From Halomonas heilongjiangensis (GTDB lineage: Bacteria; Pseudomonadota; Gammaproteobacteria; Pseudomonadales; Halomonadaceae), in NCBI RefSeq assembly GCF_002879645.1, contig NZ_PNRE01000003.1, positions 23,799-87,798 of the forward strand: a DNA stretch of 64,000 nt. The letters run 5' to 3'. Below the pieces are notes generated by a model that was not told the origin of the DNA, did not search any database, and was given only the letters and a program-made list of their open reading frames with translations. How positions within the stretch are numbered: position 1 is the stretch's first letter; each line of letters begins with the position of its first letter. Of the stretch, positions 8,284 to 15,949 are shown piece after piece. The position numbers were made by a program, and so were the translations under genes.

Positions 8284-8559
8284 TCAGTCGCTCTCTCCCG
8301 AGGTGTGCAGGCCACGGGCGATGAGATCGTCTGCCAGCGCCCGGGCCGCCAGGGCGAATTCCACGCGAGCCATCGCCAGTGCACTCAGGTCTCGCGAGAC
8401 TACCTCTCGTTCCATACGATCGAGGCGAGCCTTGGCCGTTGCCAGCCGGCGCCCCAGTGCCGCATCGAGCCCGATGCAGCCGGGAGGCGCTTCAGGCATC
8501 GGGCATAACTGATCCACCAGGTCGTCGGGCAGTGTGCATGTCATGCTGGGGACTTCCAT
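8284..8559 (-). CDS. Small hypothetical protein
   Basis: 91 aa, family not recognised. I take ATG 8559 (MEVPSMTCTLPDDLV) because GAGGAG lies eight bases upstream; the longer open frame to 8814 is Arg/Pro-rich and reads like non-coding sequence. The body is one long alpha-helical segment (DAALGRRLATAKARLDRMEREVVSRDLSALAMARVEF split by no breaks), suggesting a helical-hairpin or coiled-coil cytosolic protein. It is preceded by a good sigma70-type promoter at 8725-8753 and a 22-codon upstream reading frame (8637-8705) on the same transcript. Confidence 0.55.
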   Translation of the reverse strand: MEVPSMTCTLPDDLVDQLCPMPEAPPGCIGLDAALGRRLATAKARLDRMEREVVSRDLSALAMARVEFALAARALADDLIARGLHTSGESD

Positions 8560-8636
8560 CACATGAACTCCTCGGCTCCGAACCCCGATCTCACCACCGA
8601 ATTCCCTTGGTACCGGCCTACAGGCCCGGTGCTTTC

Positions 8637-8705
8637 TCAGTGTGTGCCGTGGTCGTGACGGTGCCGCTGGCAGCAGGTCTCCATCCTGGAGCTGAGCGAA
8701 AACAT
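8637..8705 (-). CDS. Possible 22-codon leader peptide rich in His and Cys
   Basis: Short frame MFSLSSRMETCCQRHRHDHGTH, so 22 residues, with AAGGA seven bases before ATG 8705 and a near-consensus promoter just upstream (8725-8753). Its tail holds a Cys pair and four His, a composition that could bind a metal or sense His supply. An imperfect GGCC/GGCC hairpin at 8612-8630 lies between it and the 91-aa gene. Translation is inferred, not shown. Confidence 0.4.
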   Translation of the reverse strand: MFSLSSRMETCCQRHRHDHGTH

Positions 8706-8724
8706 CAGAGATCCTTCTCTTCTG

Positions 8725-8753
8725 TGAATATAGTGTGTTTTTATGTAAGTCAA
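8725..8753 (-). promoter_or_regulatory. Sigma70-type promoter
   Basis: On the minus strand, TTGACT (8753-8748) and TATTCA (8730-8725) are separated by exactly 17 bases in an AT-rich patch. This is a close match to consensus and would start a transcript near 8718 reading into the 22-codon frame and the 91-aa gene, with a long leader of about 160 nt. Confidence 0.6.
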
Positions 8754-8955
8754 GGAGAGTTTTGGGAGGCCCGGCCCGACTGACGCCGGGTCGGTAGCTC
8801 TGCAGCGCCGGCATTTCGTTGCTTTCGCAAAGCGCCGGCGGTCGCCTGCATCAGTGTGTACGGGGGCTTCTGGCCGATGTGAAGGGTGCCGTGGCGAGAC
8901 TGTGGGTCGAGGGATCGTGCCCATGGATGCCGGATTCCACAGGTCGGTTGGAAGT

Positions 8956-8990
8956 AAAACACCCCATCCAGCCAGGGGCCGAATGGGGTG
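8956..8990 (-). terminator. Intrinsic terminator after the 103-aa gene
   Basis: Read on the minus strand, CACCCCAT and ATGGGGTG (8990-8983 with 8967-8960) form an 8-bp stem around a 15-base loop, followed by TTTT. It lies 26 bp after the stop of the gene ending at 9017. Confidence 0.65.
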
Positions 8991-9016
8991 CGGTAATTGC
9001 CGGCAACGTCATGCCC

Positions 9017-9328
9017 TCAACGCTGGTGCTCTTCCTCGAAAAGCTCTGCCTTGGCGTGACGCATGACGTCCTCGCAGGCGGCTTGATGGGCGAGCTGCAG
9101 GAGCAGGCCCTGGGTCACTTCGAAGCCTTTGCCCAGGCAGGTATCGACATCCTGGCGGCTCACTCGAGGGGAGACGTTGCAGTCAATCTTGATCGTTCTT
9201 CCGCCACCGTCCAGCCTGTCGGCGAATCCCCGTATGCGCCAGGCGATACGCTCTTTCCAACTGGCGGATTCTTCCACGCCTTCGTTTACGCTAAACGTGC
9301 ACTGCCACTCAGGTTTGTAGACCTTCAT
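9017..9328 (-). CDS. Small hypothetical protein
   Basis: 103 aa, family not recognised. A good GGGAGG ribosome site lies five bases before ATG 9328, and a terminator-like hairpin follows the stop, so this is likely a real single-gene unit. The N-terminus MKVYKPEWQCTFSVNEGVEE and the central SWKERIAWRIRGFADRLDGG helix suggest a small alpha/beta cytosolic protein; GRTIKIDCNVSP reads as a strand and the remainder as helices (DVDTCLGKGFEV). No signal peptide or membrane segment. Function unknown. Confidence 0.6.
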   Translation of the reverse strand: MKVYKPEWQCTFSVNEGVEESASWKERIAWRIRGFADRLDGGGRTIKIDCNVSPRVSRQDVDTCLGKGFEVTQGLLLQLAHQAACEDVMRHAKAELFEEEHQR

Positions 9329-9500
9329 GAGAACCTCCCGTGCTGGCTTGAAAGAATGATCGATCGTGGTTGCTTCTCCGTAATGAAATGTCGTGCCAGG
9401 TCATCATACAGGCTTTCAGAGGCGGGGACAGTGCAAGCAGCGTGAATGATGCGGTCCGCCTGTAACGGCAATGACGCCTGCCCGGGAGGCCCGTGGTGCG

Positions 9501-9617
9501 TCAGCGAAGATGGGCGGCAATGGCCTCGAGGGCGGCGCGCTGCAACAGGGCCTGTCGAGCCCAGAACTGCAGCACTTCGGTGTCAAACGGGTGGAGTTGC
9601 GGGGATACGGTATTCAT
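9501..9617 (-). CDS. 38-residue small protein
   Basis: Frame starting MNTVSPQLHPFDTEVLQFW at 9617 and ending ALEAIAAHLR; 38 aa. A full AGGAGG ribosome site lies nine bases upstream, and the sequence before it (9655-9710) is AT-rich and promoter-like. The peptide is a single amphipathic helix (TEVLQFWARQALLQRAALEAI). Too short for a family call; the start signals make it more likely real than chance. Confidence 0.5.
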   Translation of the reverse strand: MNTVSPQLHPFDTEVLQFWARQALLQRAALEAIAAHLR

Positions 9618-9757
9618 GGAGTTGATCCTCCTGAAAGAATTGCTCCCCCAGCGTAGACGCTTTTTTGTTGCAATGCAGCATTTCTTTTCTTATGTCAGAA
9701 AAGCGTTCATTAGTCATGTATTGGTCCCGCCGATGACCCATTCCCGCCCCCAGGCGG

Positions 9758-9977
9758 GCCGCTCAGCAGGCCGCCGGCGAGCGGGCTCCACATCATCAGG
9801 CCGAGGGTCTCGCTCTGCAGCATGGGGAGGATGTCACGCTCGAGATCGCGGCCGGCGAGCGTGTAGTAGGCCTGCAGCGATTCGAAGCGCGCGGCCGATC
9901 AGCCGCTCGGCATCGCTCTGCTGCAGGTCGTCGATCTGGCTCCACAGTTCGCCCTCGCCTTGAAGCTCGAGCCTGCC
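9758..9977 (-). pseudogene. Aldo/keto reductase remnant with large internal deletion
   Basis: On the minus strand, 9977-9896 encodes EGELWSQIDDLQQSDAERLIGRAL, which matches the N-terminal strand-helix region of YajO/TIM-barrel aldo/keto reductases. It is followed directly, in another frame, by RFESLQAYYTLAGRDLERD and LPMLQSETLGLMMWSPLAGG, which belong about 130 residues later in that family. The catalytic Asp, Tyr, Lys and His are lost. The break point is near 9895. A clear pseudogene left after an out-of-frame deletion. Confidence 0.8.
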
Positions 9978-10125
9978 GAGCAGCAACCTACAGGTGGCCG
10001 GTGGCAACGGTGTGCCGTTGCAGCTGATCACCTACGTACCCGCCAGTGATTCGGGCACCCAGGAGAAGATGGAAGCCCTGTTGGTAGGCTTCGACCACTC
10101 GCCTCGCTCACGACGGCAGGGCTAG
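9964..10125 (+). pseudogene. Unidentified gene 3' remnant
   Basis: A plus-strand frame ending at TAG 10123-10125 encodes GVPLQLITYVPASDSGTQEK followed by MEALLVGFDHSPRSRRQG. It reads like the C-terminal end of a protein, has no start with a ribosome site, and is followed 30 bp later by a strong terminator. I cannot name the family. It could be the tail of a gene whose 5' part was lost together with the adjacent aldo/keto reductase. Confidence 0.35.
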
Positions 10126-10154
10126 TCAGTGCCGGGGAAGTGGCCATTCAAATC

Positions 10155-10182
10155 AAAGCCTGCCGACGTGGCAGGCTTTTTT
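10155..10182 (+). terminator. Strong intrinsic terminator
   Basis: AAAGCCTGCC and GGCAGGCTTT form a perfect 10-bp stem with loop GACGT, running into TTTTTT (10177-10182). It would end plus-strand transcription from the remnant upstream and isolate the AsmA gene. Confidence 0.85.
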
Positions 10183-10328
10183 GTTGGTGCCGGTTTCCGG
10201 GTATTGGGAGTCAGGCATGGGGGCATGTCGAAGATTACCATGGACATTACCAAAAGCGGTTTCTTCTACCATTGCCGCGGCAAGAACGAGCCATCGCGCG
10301 ACATTGGACTGGCACCGTATCCCTGTCC

Positions 10329-13091
10329 ATGATCAAAGGACTGGTTCCACAGTTGGATAGGGCTGTGACAACGGCAACTCGACTGGTGGGGGCGGCACTC
10401 GGCAGCGTGCTGCTGCTCGTGGTGGCGGTGGCCCTGCTCCTGGAATCTCCCTGGGTGCGAGATTGGCTGGAAGAACAGGCCAGTCAGCAAGTGGGTGGTC
10501 GCGAAGTCGAGATCGGCGACCTGGATATCGGTTGGGGCTGGCCGTTGGCGGTGCGGTTGAATGACGTGCGTGTCGCCAATGCGTCCTGGGCCCGCAACGA
10601 GGATATGGCACGGCTGGAGGCATTGGCCATTGACCTGGACGTTGGGCGATTGATCAGGGGGGAGGTGGAGTTGGAGCTCGTGCGCGTCGAGCGGCTAGTG
10701 CTCCATCTGGCACGACGAGAGGACGGCACTCTCAACTTGCCTCGCCTGAGTCGTGCGAAGACATCGGAACCGGATAAGGGCGGACAGACCGTCTGGCCCA
10801 AGGCGTTTGCCGTCGGGCAGGGCCAGTTGACCTACCATGACGCCGCGCAGGATATCGAGCTCGACGTCACCTTCGAAACCCCTGGCGGCACGAGCGATGA
10901 ACTACGGCTTGACGTGCGCGGCGAGGGGCGCGTGCAAGAAGACCCCCTGGCATTTCAAGCATTGGCGCACTATCAGCGAGCAGAGAATCGCGTCGCTGTC
11001 GAAAAGCTGGAAGGAGAGGTCGGTGGCAGCCATCTGAACGGTTCGCTGGCGGTGGATCTCGGCCGGGATGTGCCCTATATCGATGCGCAACTGGATGCCG
11101 ACGCACTGGACCTGAACCGCTGGGGAGTACTGGGCGAGACCGAGGGCGACCAGACGGCGGACGGGGCCAACGCCCGAGGCGGGGGTGGCGACGAAACGGA
11201 GGACGCATCGACTCTCAAGGCTGCCTGGGACCAGCGCTGGGCTGAAACTCTCGGGGTACTGAAGGCGTTCGAGGGCCAAGTGGACCTTTCCATTGCCCAC
11301 CTGAGCTATGCCGATCAGACCCTGCACGATCTAGCCGTCAAGGGGCAGCTCGAGGATGGTCGTGTCGGTGTGGAGCGTCTTCATGCCCTTCAGGAGAGTG
11401 CCGATGGACAGCAAGGCGGGTTGACCGCCCAGGGTTGGATCGAGGTGCAGGAGCAGCGATTGGTCGCCGACGTGGAAGCACAGTTCGACCGGCTCGACCT
11501 GACCGCGGCACTTGCGCCCTTGGGGCTCGGGGAGTTGGGCATGATCGATGGCCGGCTCAACACGCAGGTGGTCGATGGTGGGCTGGTGTTCGACGACACC
11601 GCGTTCGACTATAGAGGGCCGCGTTGGGGGCTGGTGCTTTCCTTGCGTGCCAATTCCCGTGAGATCGAAGGCATGGAAAAACCTGGGGTCCATATGGTCG
11701 GCGATGGCACCTATCAGGAAACGCCATTTTCATTCGACCTGGTGATGGGCCCGCTACTCGATCTGACCCGTGACGCGCCCTATCCGATATCCGGTGAACT
11801 GAGCACCGGCGACACCCATCTGCAACTGGACGGCAGTGTCGTCCAACCGCTCGAGCTCGCTTCGGTGGAGGGTGACTTTCGGATCGAAGGTCCCACCCTG
11901 TCGGATATCTCCGATCTGACCGGCATCAATTTGCCCGAGGTCCCTCCCTATCAGGTTCGCAGTCACCTGCGCTTCAGCGACGACCTGCTGCACCTGAATG
12001 GCATGCAGGGTAGCTTCGGTGACAGCGATGTGGCCGGCGACGCACGCTTGCGCCTGGGAGAGCGACCACAGCTGTGGGCCACGTTGACCTCGGACACGCT
12101 TCATGCCGCCGACCTGTTGCCGATGCTGGGTATCGCACCGGAAACCGGAGGGGGAGAGACGGCGTCTCCCGAGCAGGAGCAATGGGCCGAGCAGGACAGG
12201 CGCCGCCAACGGCTTTTTCCCGACCGCCGCTGGGATGTGAAGGGGCTGCGTGGCACGGATATCGTGCTCGATTACCGGGCGAAGAACGTCCAGGCCAAGC
12301 ATGTGCCGTTTACCGATGTCTCCCTCGAGTTGGAGCTGCAGCAGGGTGTGATGACCATAGACCCTTTGCAGGTGGGGCTTGGCGGTGGCCGGGTCAGCGG
12401 CTCATGGGTGATCGATGCGCGCCAGGAGGCCCTGGAGGGCGACCTACGGCTGGCACTCGAGCGGGTGAATCTCAAGGCTCTGTTGCGTGAGGCCAATTTG
12501 CCACAGGTGGCCCGGGATACCCTTGGGGTCGTCGGCGGGCGTGGCGAATTCGATTACCGCGGCCGCTCGATGGATGAGGTCATGGCTGGGCTCAACGGTA
12601 CGCTGGAATTGGCCATGTCCCAAGGCTGGCTGGACATCATCGCCGCGGAGCTGCTGCCCTTGAATGTGGCCAATGCCTTGGTCGCCGCCCTGGCGGGTAA
12701 GGAACAGGTTCCGTTGGAATGCAGCTATGTCCGTTTCGTTGCCGAAACCGGATTGGCCGACCTGGAGCGATTCTTCATGGCGACCGAGATTGCGAACTTC
12801 ACTGGCGGTGGCGCGATCGACCTGGATGCCGAGAGACTGCAGCTGGTTTTCGAGGGGCATAACAAGAACGTGACCCTGTTCACTGGTAATTCTCCGGTGG
12901 AGCTGGATGGGCCGCTGCGTAACCCGCGGGTGAATGTGATCACCAGCGAGCTGGTGGCACGTGGTTTGGCTTCCCTGCTCGGTGCCTTGATCGCACCGCC
13001 CGCGGCGATTCTGCCCTGGATCGACCTGGGAGGAGGCGAAAATGTCGGCATGGGGTGTGAACGGGCCATGAGGGAGTTCAAGGAAGAGTGA
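10329..13091 (+). CDS. AsmA family protein
   Basis: 920 aa envelope protein. Starts at ATG 10329 (MIKGLVPQLDRAV); the upstream part of the frame runs through the terminator and is rejected. One N-terminal transmembrane helix at ~18-36 (AALGSVLLLVVAVALLL), then the AsmA N-terminal beta domain (QVGGREVEIGDLDIGWGWPL, with the GR-V-x-I-x-D-L pattern), a long beta-rich groove, and the C-terminal AsmA_2 region (NGTLELAMSQGWLDII, GGGAIDLDAERLQL, SPVELDGPLRNPRVNV). AsmA-like proteins (TamB, YhdP) bridge the inner and outer membrane and are implicated in phospholipid transport. Single gene, convergent with the START-fold gene. Confidence 0.88.
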   Translation: MIKGLVPQLDRAVTTATRLVGAALGSVLLLVVAVALLLESPWVRDWLEEQASQQVGGREVEIGDLDIGWGWPLAVRLNDVRVANASWARNEDMARLEALAIDLDVGRLIRGEVELELVRVERLVLHLARREDGTLNLPRLSRAKTSEPDKGGQTVWPKAFAVGQGQLTYHDAAQDIELDVTFETPGGTSDELRLDVRGEGRVQEDPLAFQALAHYQRAENRVAVEKLEGEVGGSHLNGSLAVDLGRDVPYIDAQLDADALDLNRWGVLGETEGDQTADGANARGGGGDETEDASTLKAAWDQRWAETLGVLKAFEGQVDLSIAHLSYADQTLHDLAVKGQLEDGRVGVERLHALQESADGQQGGLTAQGWIEVQEQRLVADVEAQFDRLDLTAALAPLGLGELGMIDGRLNTQVVDGGLVFDDTAFDYRGPRWGLVLSLRANSREIEGMEKPGVHMVGDGTYQETPFSFDLVMGPLLDLTRDAPYPISGELSTGDTHLQLDGSVVQPLELASVEGDFRIEGPTLSDISDLTGINLPEVPPYQVRSHLRFSDDLLHLNGMQGSFGDSDVAGDARLRLGERPQLWATLTSDTLHAADLLPMLGIAPETGGGETASPEQEQWAEQDRRRQRLFPDRRWDVKGLRGTDIVLDYRAKNVQAKHVPFTDVSLELELQQGVMTIDPLQVGLGGGRVSGSWVIDARQEALEGDLRLALERVNLKALLREANLPQVARDTLGVVGGRGEFDYRGRSMDEVMAGLNGTLELAMSQGWLDIIAAELLPLNVANALVAALAGKEQVPLECSYVRFVAETGLADLERFFMATEIANFTGGGAIDLDAERLQLVFEGHNKNVTLFTGNSPVELDGPLRNPRVNVITSELVARGLASLLGALIAPPAAILPWIDLGGGENVGMGCERAMREFKEE

Positions 13092-13151
13092 TCGTCCCTT
13101 CCTTACCTTCATGCCGGCTTCCTTGGTCCACATTCGCCCAGCGTTGCTTTG

Positions 13152-13598
13152 TTACCGTGACGCCTTGGGTGGCCCGGTTCGCTGTGCTTTCAACTGCGCC
13201 TCCACCCGGGCGATGATGTCGCGGCCGAGCTTGTGGAGCAGGGGCTTGGCGGCGAGGTTGACGGCCTTCTCGAGTGGGGGCGGCTGCAGGCTGTATTCCA
13301 GCGTCAGGTGGATGCGGGTGCCTCCCTCGATGGGCGTCAGGCGGTACTCGCCCTGGTTGGGCACGCCGCTCACCGAGCGCCAGGCGAATCGCTCCGGGGG
13401 CAGGAACTCCGTGATTTCCACATCGAACTCCAGCGGCACGCCGGCGACGCGCACCCGCCAGCGGTAGCGACGCTCACCCAGGCGAACTATGGTGTCTATG
13501 GCGTCGCTGTAATCGGCAAACGCTTCCACTCGGCCGACGAGGGCGAATACCTCCCGTGGGCTGGCCGCTATCTCGGCGTGGTGCTCGATGATGGGCAT
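13152..13598 (-). CDS. SRPBCC/START-fold (polyketide cyclase-like) protein
   Basis: 148 aa with the START helix-grip pattern: PIIEHHAEIAASPREVFALV at the N-terminus, then VEAFADYSDAIDTIV, RYRWRVRVAGVPLEFDVEI, ERFAWRSVSGVPNQGEYRL and TRIHLTLEYSL strands, and a long C-terminal helix. This is the SRPBCC/COQ10-like lipid- or quinone-binding fold; no catalytic motif is evident. Start 13598 has GGAGAAGG six bases upstream. Divergent from the flavodoxin-UbiA fusion with only 45 bp between, so the two may share control and, by inference, a prenylquinone or isoprenoid ligand. Confidence 0.82.
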   Translation of the reverse strand: MPIIEHHAEIAASPREVFALVGRVEAFADYSDAIDTIVRLGERRYRWRVRVAGVPLEFDVEITEFLPPERFAWRSVSGVPNQGEYRLTPIEGGTRIHLTLEYSLQPPPLEKAVNLAAKPLLHKLGRDIIARVEAQLKAQRTGPPKASR

Positions 13599-13643
13599 GG
13601 CCTTCTCCACCTCCGCAAGACAACGCGATGACACAGTAAAGGT

Positions 13644-15221
13644 ATGACAACGTTCAGGACGAACGACGCGCCGCTCGACGGCCGAGCCCAGCTTCGGTCG
13701 CCGATCAAGGTGCTGGTCATCCTCGGACACCCGCGCAGTGACAGCCTCTGCGGCGCCCTGGCGGATGCCTTCTGTGACGGAGCCCGCGCCGCGGGCGTGC
13801 AGCTGCGGCGACTGAACCTGGTGGCGCTGGAGTTCGATCCGTACGTGCACACCCCGTCGCCCAACGACCAGCCCCTCGAGGACGACCTGAGGCAGGCGCA
13901 GGAGCTCGTCGCCTGGGCGGATCATCTGGTGTTCGTCTATCCCACCTGGTGGGGTGGGGCGCCTGCACTGCTCAAGGGGTTTCTCGACCGTATCATGGCG
14001 CCGGGGTTCGCGTTCCGGACCTGCGAGGGCGGGATCGGCTATCAGGGGTTGTTGGCCGGGCGCTCGGCACAGCTCATCACCACCATGGATACCCCGCCGC
14101 TGATCCATCGGCTGCTCTATCGTGAGCCCGGCAGGAATGCCCTGGCACGGGCGACCCTGGGCTTCTGCGGCATTCGCCCGGTGCGCTCGCTGGTGTTCGG
14201 CTCGGTCAAGGATGCCTCCCCGACACAGCGCCAGGCCTGGCTGGCCCGTGCCCACCACCAGGGCCGGCGGTTGGCGCAGGGCCGGATCACCCCCGCGGAG
14301 CGGTTGAGGCACAAGGCCGGCGCCTGGTGGCGGGCGCTGCGACTGCAGTTCTATCCCATGACCTGGGTGGCCTATGCGGTCGGGGCGCTGGCCGCTGCGC
14401 CGACCGGGGGCGTATTCGGCAACCCGGTGTTCTGGCTCGGCTACCTCTGCCTGTTCCTGCTGGAGGTGGCCACCGTGCTGATCAATGAGCTGGTCGACCT
14501 GGACACCGATCGGGCCAATCGCTTCTACAGCACCTTCACGGGTGGCTCTCGCGTCCTGGTGGAGGGTCGGTTGAGCCCGGGCGAGGTCAAGGCCGGGATC
14601 CTCGTCGCGCTGCTGGGCCTGGCGGGCGGCACGGCCTGGCTATTGGCCGTGACCCCGGCGCCCCCGGCCGCGGTGATCGCCGTGCTGGGGGCGCTGGCGG
14701 TCCTGGCCATCGGCTACACGGCGCCGCCCCTGATGCTCAGCTATCGTGGCCTGGGCGAGCTCGATGTCGCGGTCACCCACAGCATCGGCGTGATGCTGTG
14801 CGGTGCCGTGTTTCTCGGTGGAGACTGGCGCGATCCGCTGCCGTGGTTGCTGAGCCTGCCGCTGCTGCTGGCGATACTCCCTTCCATCACGCTGTCGGGC
14901 ATCCCGGACCTCGAGGCCGATGCCGGTGCCGGCAAGCGCACCCTGGCGGTACGCCTGGGGCGCCGGGGCGCACTGCGGCTCGCGCTCGCCGCCACGCTGC
15001 TCGCCGCCGCCTGCGCCCTGGCCTGGCAATTGATAGGGCTGGCGGCGGGGGCCTACGGCGGCATCGCCTGGGTGGTCGTTCCCCATGGCGCCTGGCTGGC
15101 CTGGCTGCTGGCCCGGCATCTCCGGGACGACCGCCCGGCCGGGCGCATCGACGGCCTGATGGGCGCCTCGCTCGGCTATGTGCTGTGGTTCGGGCTGTGG
15201 CCGCTGTTCCGGTTGGCATGA
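13644..15221 (+). CDS. Fusion: flavodoxin-like NAD(P)H oxidoreductase + UbiA prenyltransferase
   Basis: 525 aa with two domains. Residues ~20-215 are a flavodoxin-like NAD(P)H:quinone reductase (KefF/MdaB type): KVLVILGHPRSDSL binds the FMN/FAD phosphate, VFVYPTWWGGAPALLKGFLD is the active-site loop, with LITTMDTP after it. Residues ~235-525 are a UbiA-type membrane prenyltransferase with ~8-9 helices and both Asp-rich motifs: NELVDLDTD (N281, D285, D289) and PDLEADAGAGKRTLAVRLG (D422, D426). UbiA enzymes attach a polyprenyl chain to an aromatic ring at the inner membrane; the reductase could reduce the quinone product or substrate on the cytosolic face. No stop, frameshift or internal ribosome site at the junction. 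Confidence 0.85.
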   Translation: MTTFRTNDAPLDGRAQLRSPIKVLVILGHPRSDSLCGALADAFCDGARAAGVQLRRLNLVALEFDPYVHTPSPNDQPLEDDLRQAQELVAWADHLVFVYPTWWGGAPALLKGFLDRIMAPGFAFRTCEGGIGYQGLLAGRSAQLITTMDTPPLIHRLLYREPGRNALARATLGFCGIRPVRSLVFGSVKDASPTQRQAWLARAHHQGRRLAQGRITPAERLRHKAGAWWRALRLQFYPMTWVAYAVGALAAAPTGGVFGNPVFWLGYLCLFLLEVATVLINELVDLDTDRANRFYSTFTGGSRVLVEGRLSPGEVKAGILVALLGLAGGTAWLLAVTPAPPAAVIAVLGALAVLAIGYTAPPLMLSYRGLGELDVAVTHSIGVMLCGAVFLGGDWRDPLPWLLSLPLLLAILPSITLSGIPDLEADAGAGKRTLAVRLGRRGALRLALAATLLAAACALAWQLIGLAAGAYGGIAWVVVPHGAWLAWLLARHLRDDRPAGRIDGLMGASLGYVLWFGLWPLFRLA

Positions 15222-15241
15222 TCGCGCCCCGCCGGCCTGCC

Positions 15242-15928
15242 CTATGCCGTGGGTGCGTCTCTCGGCCATCCCCTGGCCAGCAGGGCCAGCCCGACGGCCA
15301 GCAGGGGCGGCCAGGCGCCCGGTATGCCCAGCGTCGCGAGGGTGATGCCGCTCACCAGGCACCAGAGGGCGGGAATGACCAGCAGCGCCCAGCCGCACGG
15401 CCCGCGGGAGATCATGGCCGCCACTCCCAGGGTGGCGATGGCGAGCGGGTCGGGGGTGAGCCCCAGGACCTCGGCGCCAAGCAGCCCACGCCCGGTGACC
15501 AGGGCCATGAGCGGGTGCAGGGCCAGGGCATGGACGAACAGCACGACCCCCAGGGCGCGTCGCACGCCCCAGCGCCTCGGCAGGTCGAGCCCGCCCTTCG
15601 GGACGCCGAGGGCGATCAGCAGCAGCGCCTGCAGCACGAACAGCGGGATCACATAGCGGATCCCCCAGTTGATCGGCACGTAGCGCTGCCACAGGAAGGC
15701 CCAGGCGACGAAGACCCAGCCGACAGCGAGCAGGGCGGCGACCAGGCGGGCGCTCCAGGGGCGCGGGCGCAGCAGGGCGAACAGCATCGCGCCGCCCAGC
15801 ATCAGGGCGAGCGGTTGCAGGGGCCACAGCGCCTGGTTGTGCAGTTCGAACAGCCGCTCGTAGACGCGGGGCGAGAACATCAGGAAGTCCGCGGGGCGAT
15901 AGCTCAGCCACTCGCTCATGCCGATCAT
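15242..15928 (-). CDS. DUF6064-like polytopic membrane protein
   Basis: 228 aa, about seven hydrophobic helices (PLALMLGGAMLFALL, LVAALLAVGWVFVAWAFLW, YVIPLFVLQALLLIALGV and others). The N-terminal WLSYRPADFLMFSPRVYERLFELHN is the feature I associate with DUF6064, a family of unknown function often near redox genes. ATG 15928 has GAGGGG four bases upstream; ATG 15919 is possible. It follows the Tat-exported aldo/keto reductase gene by 21 bp in the same direction, so the two form an operon, and it converges on the flavodoxin-UbiA gene. Confidence 0.68.
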   Translation of the reverse strand: MIGMSEWLSYRPADFLMFSPRVYERLFELHNQALWPLQPLALMLGGAMLFALLRPRPWSARLVAALLAVGWVFVAWAFLWQRYVPINWGIRYVIPLFVLQALLLIALGVPKGGLDLPRRWGVRRALGVVLFVHALALHPLMALVTGRGLLGAEVLGLTPDPLAIATLGVAAMISRGPCGWALLVIPALWCLVSGITLATLGIPGAWPPLLAVGLALLARGWPRDAPTA

Positions 15929-15949
15929 TCGCCCCTCCCCATGCTGCCC

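Noticed and set aside
10140..10328. Upstream extension of the AsmA frame
   Set aside because: It reads through an intrinsic terminator (10155-10182) and lacks family similarity; the signal-anchor start is at 10329.
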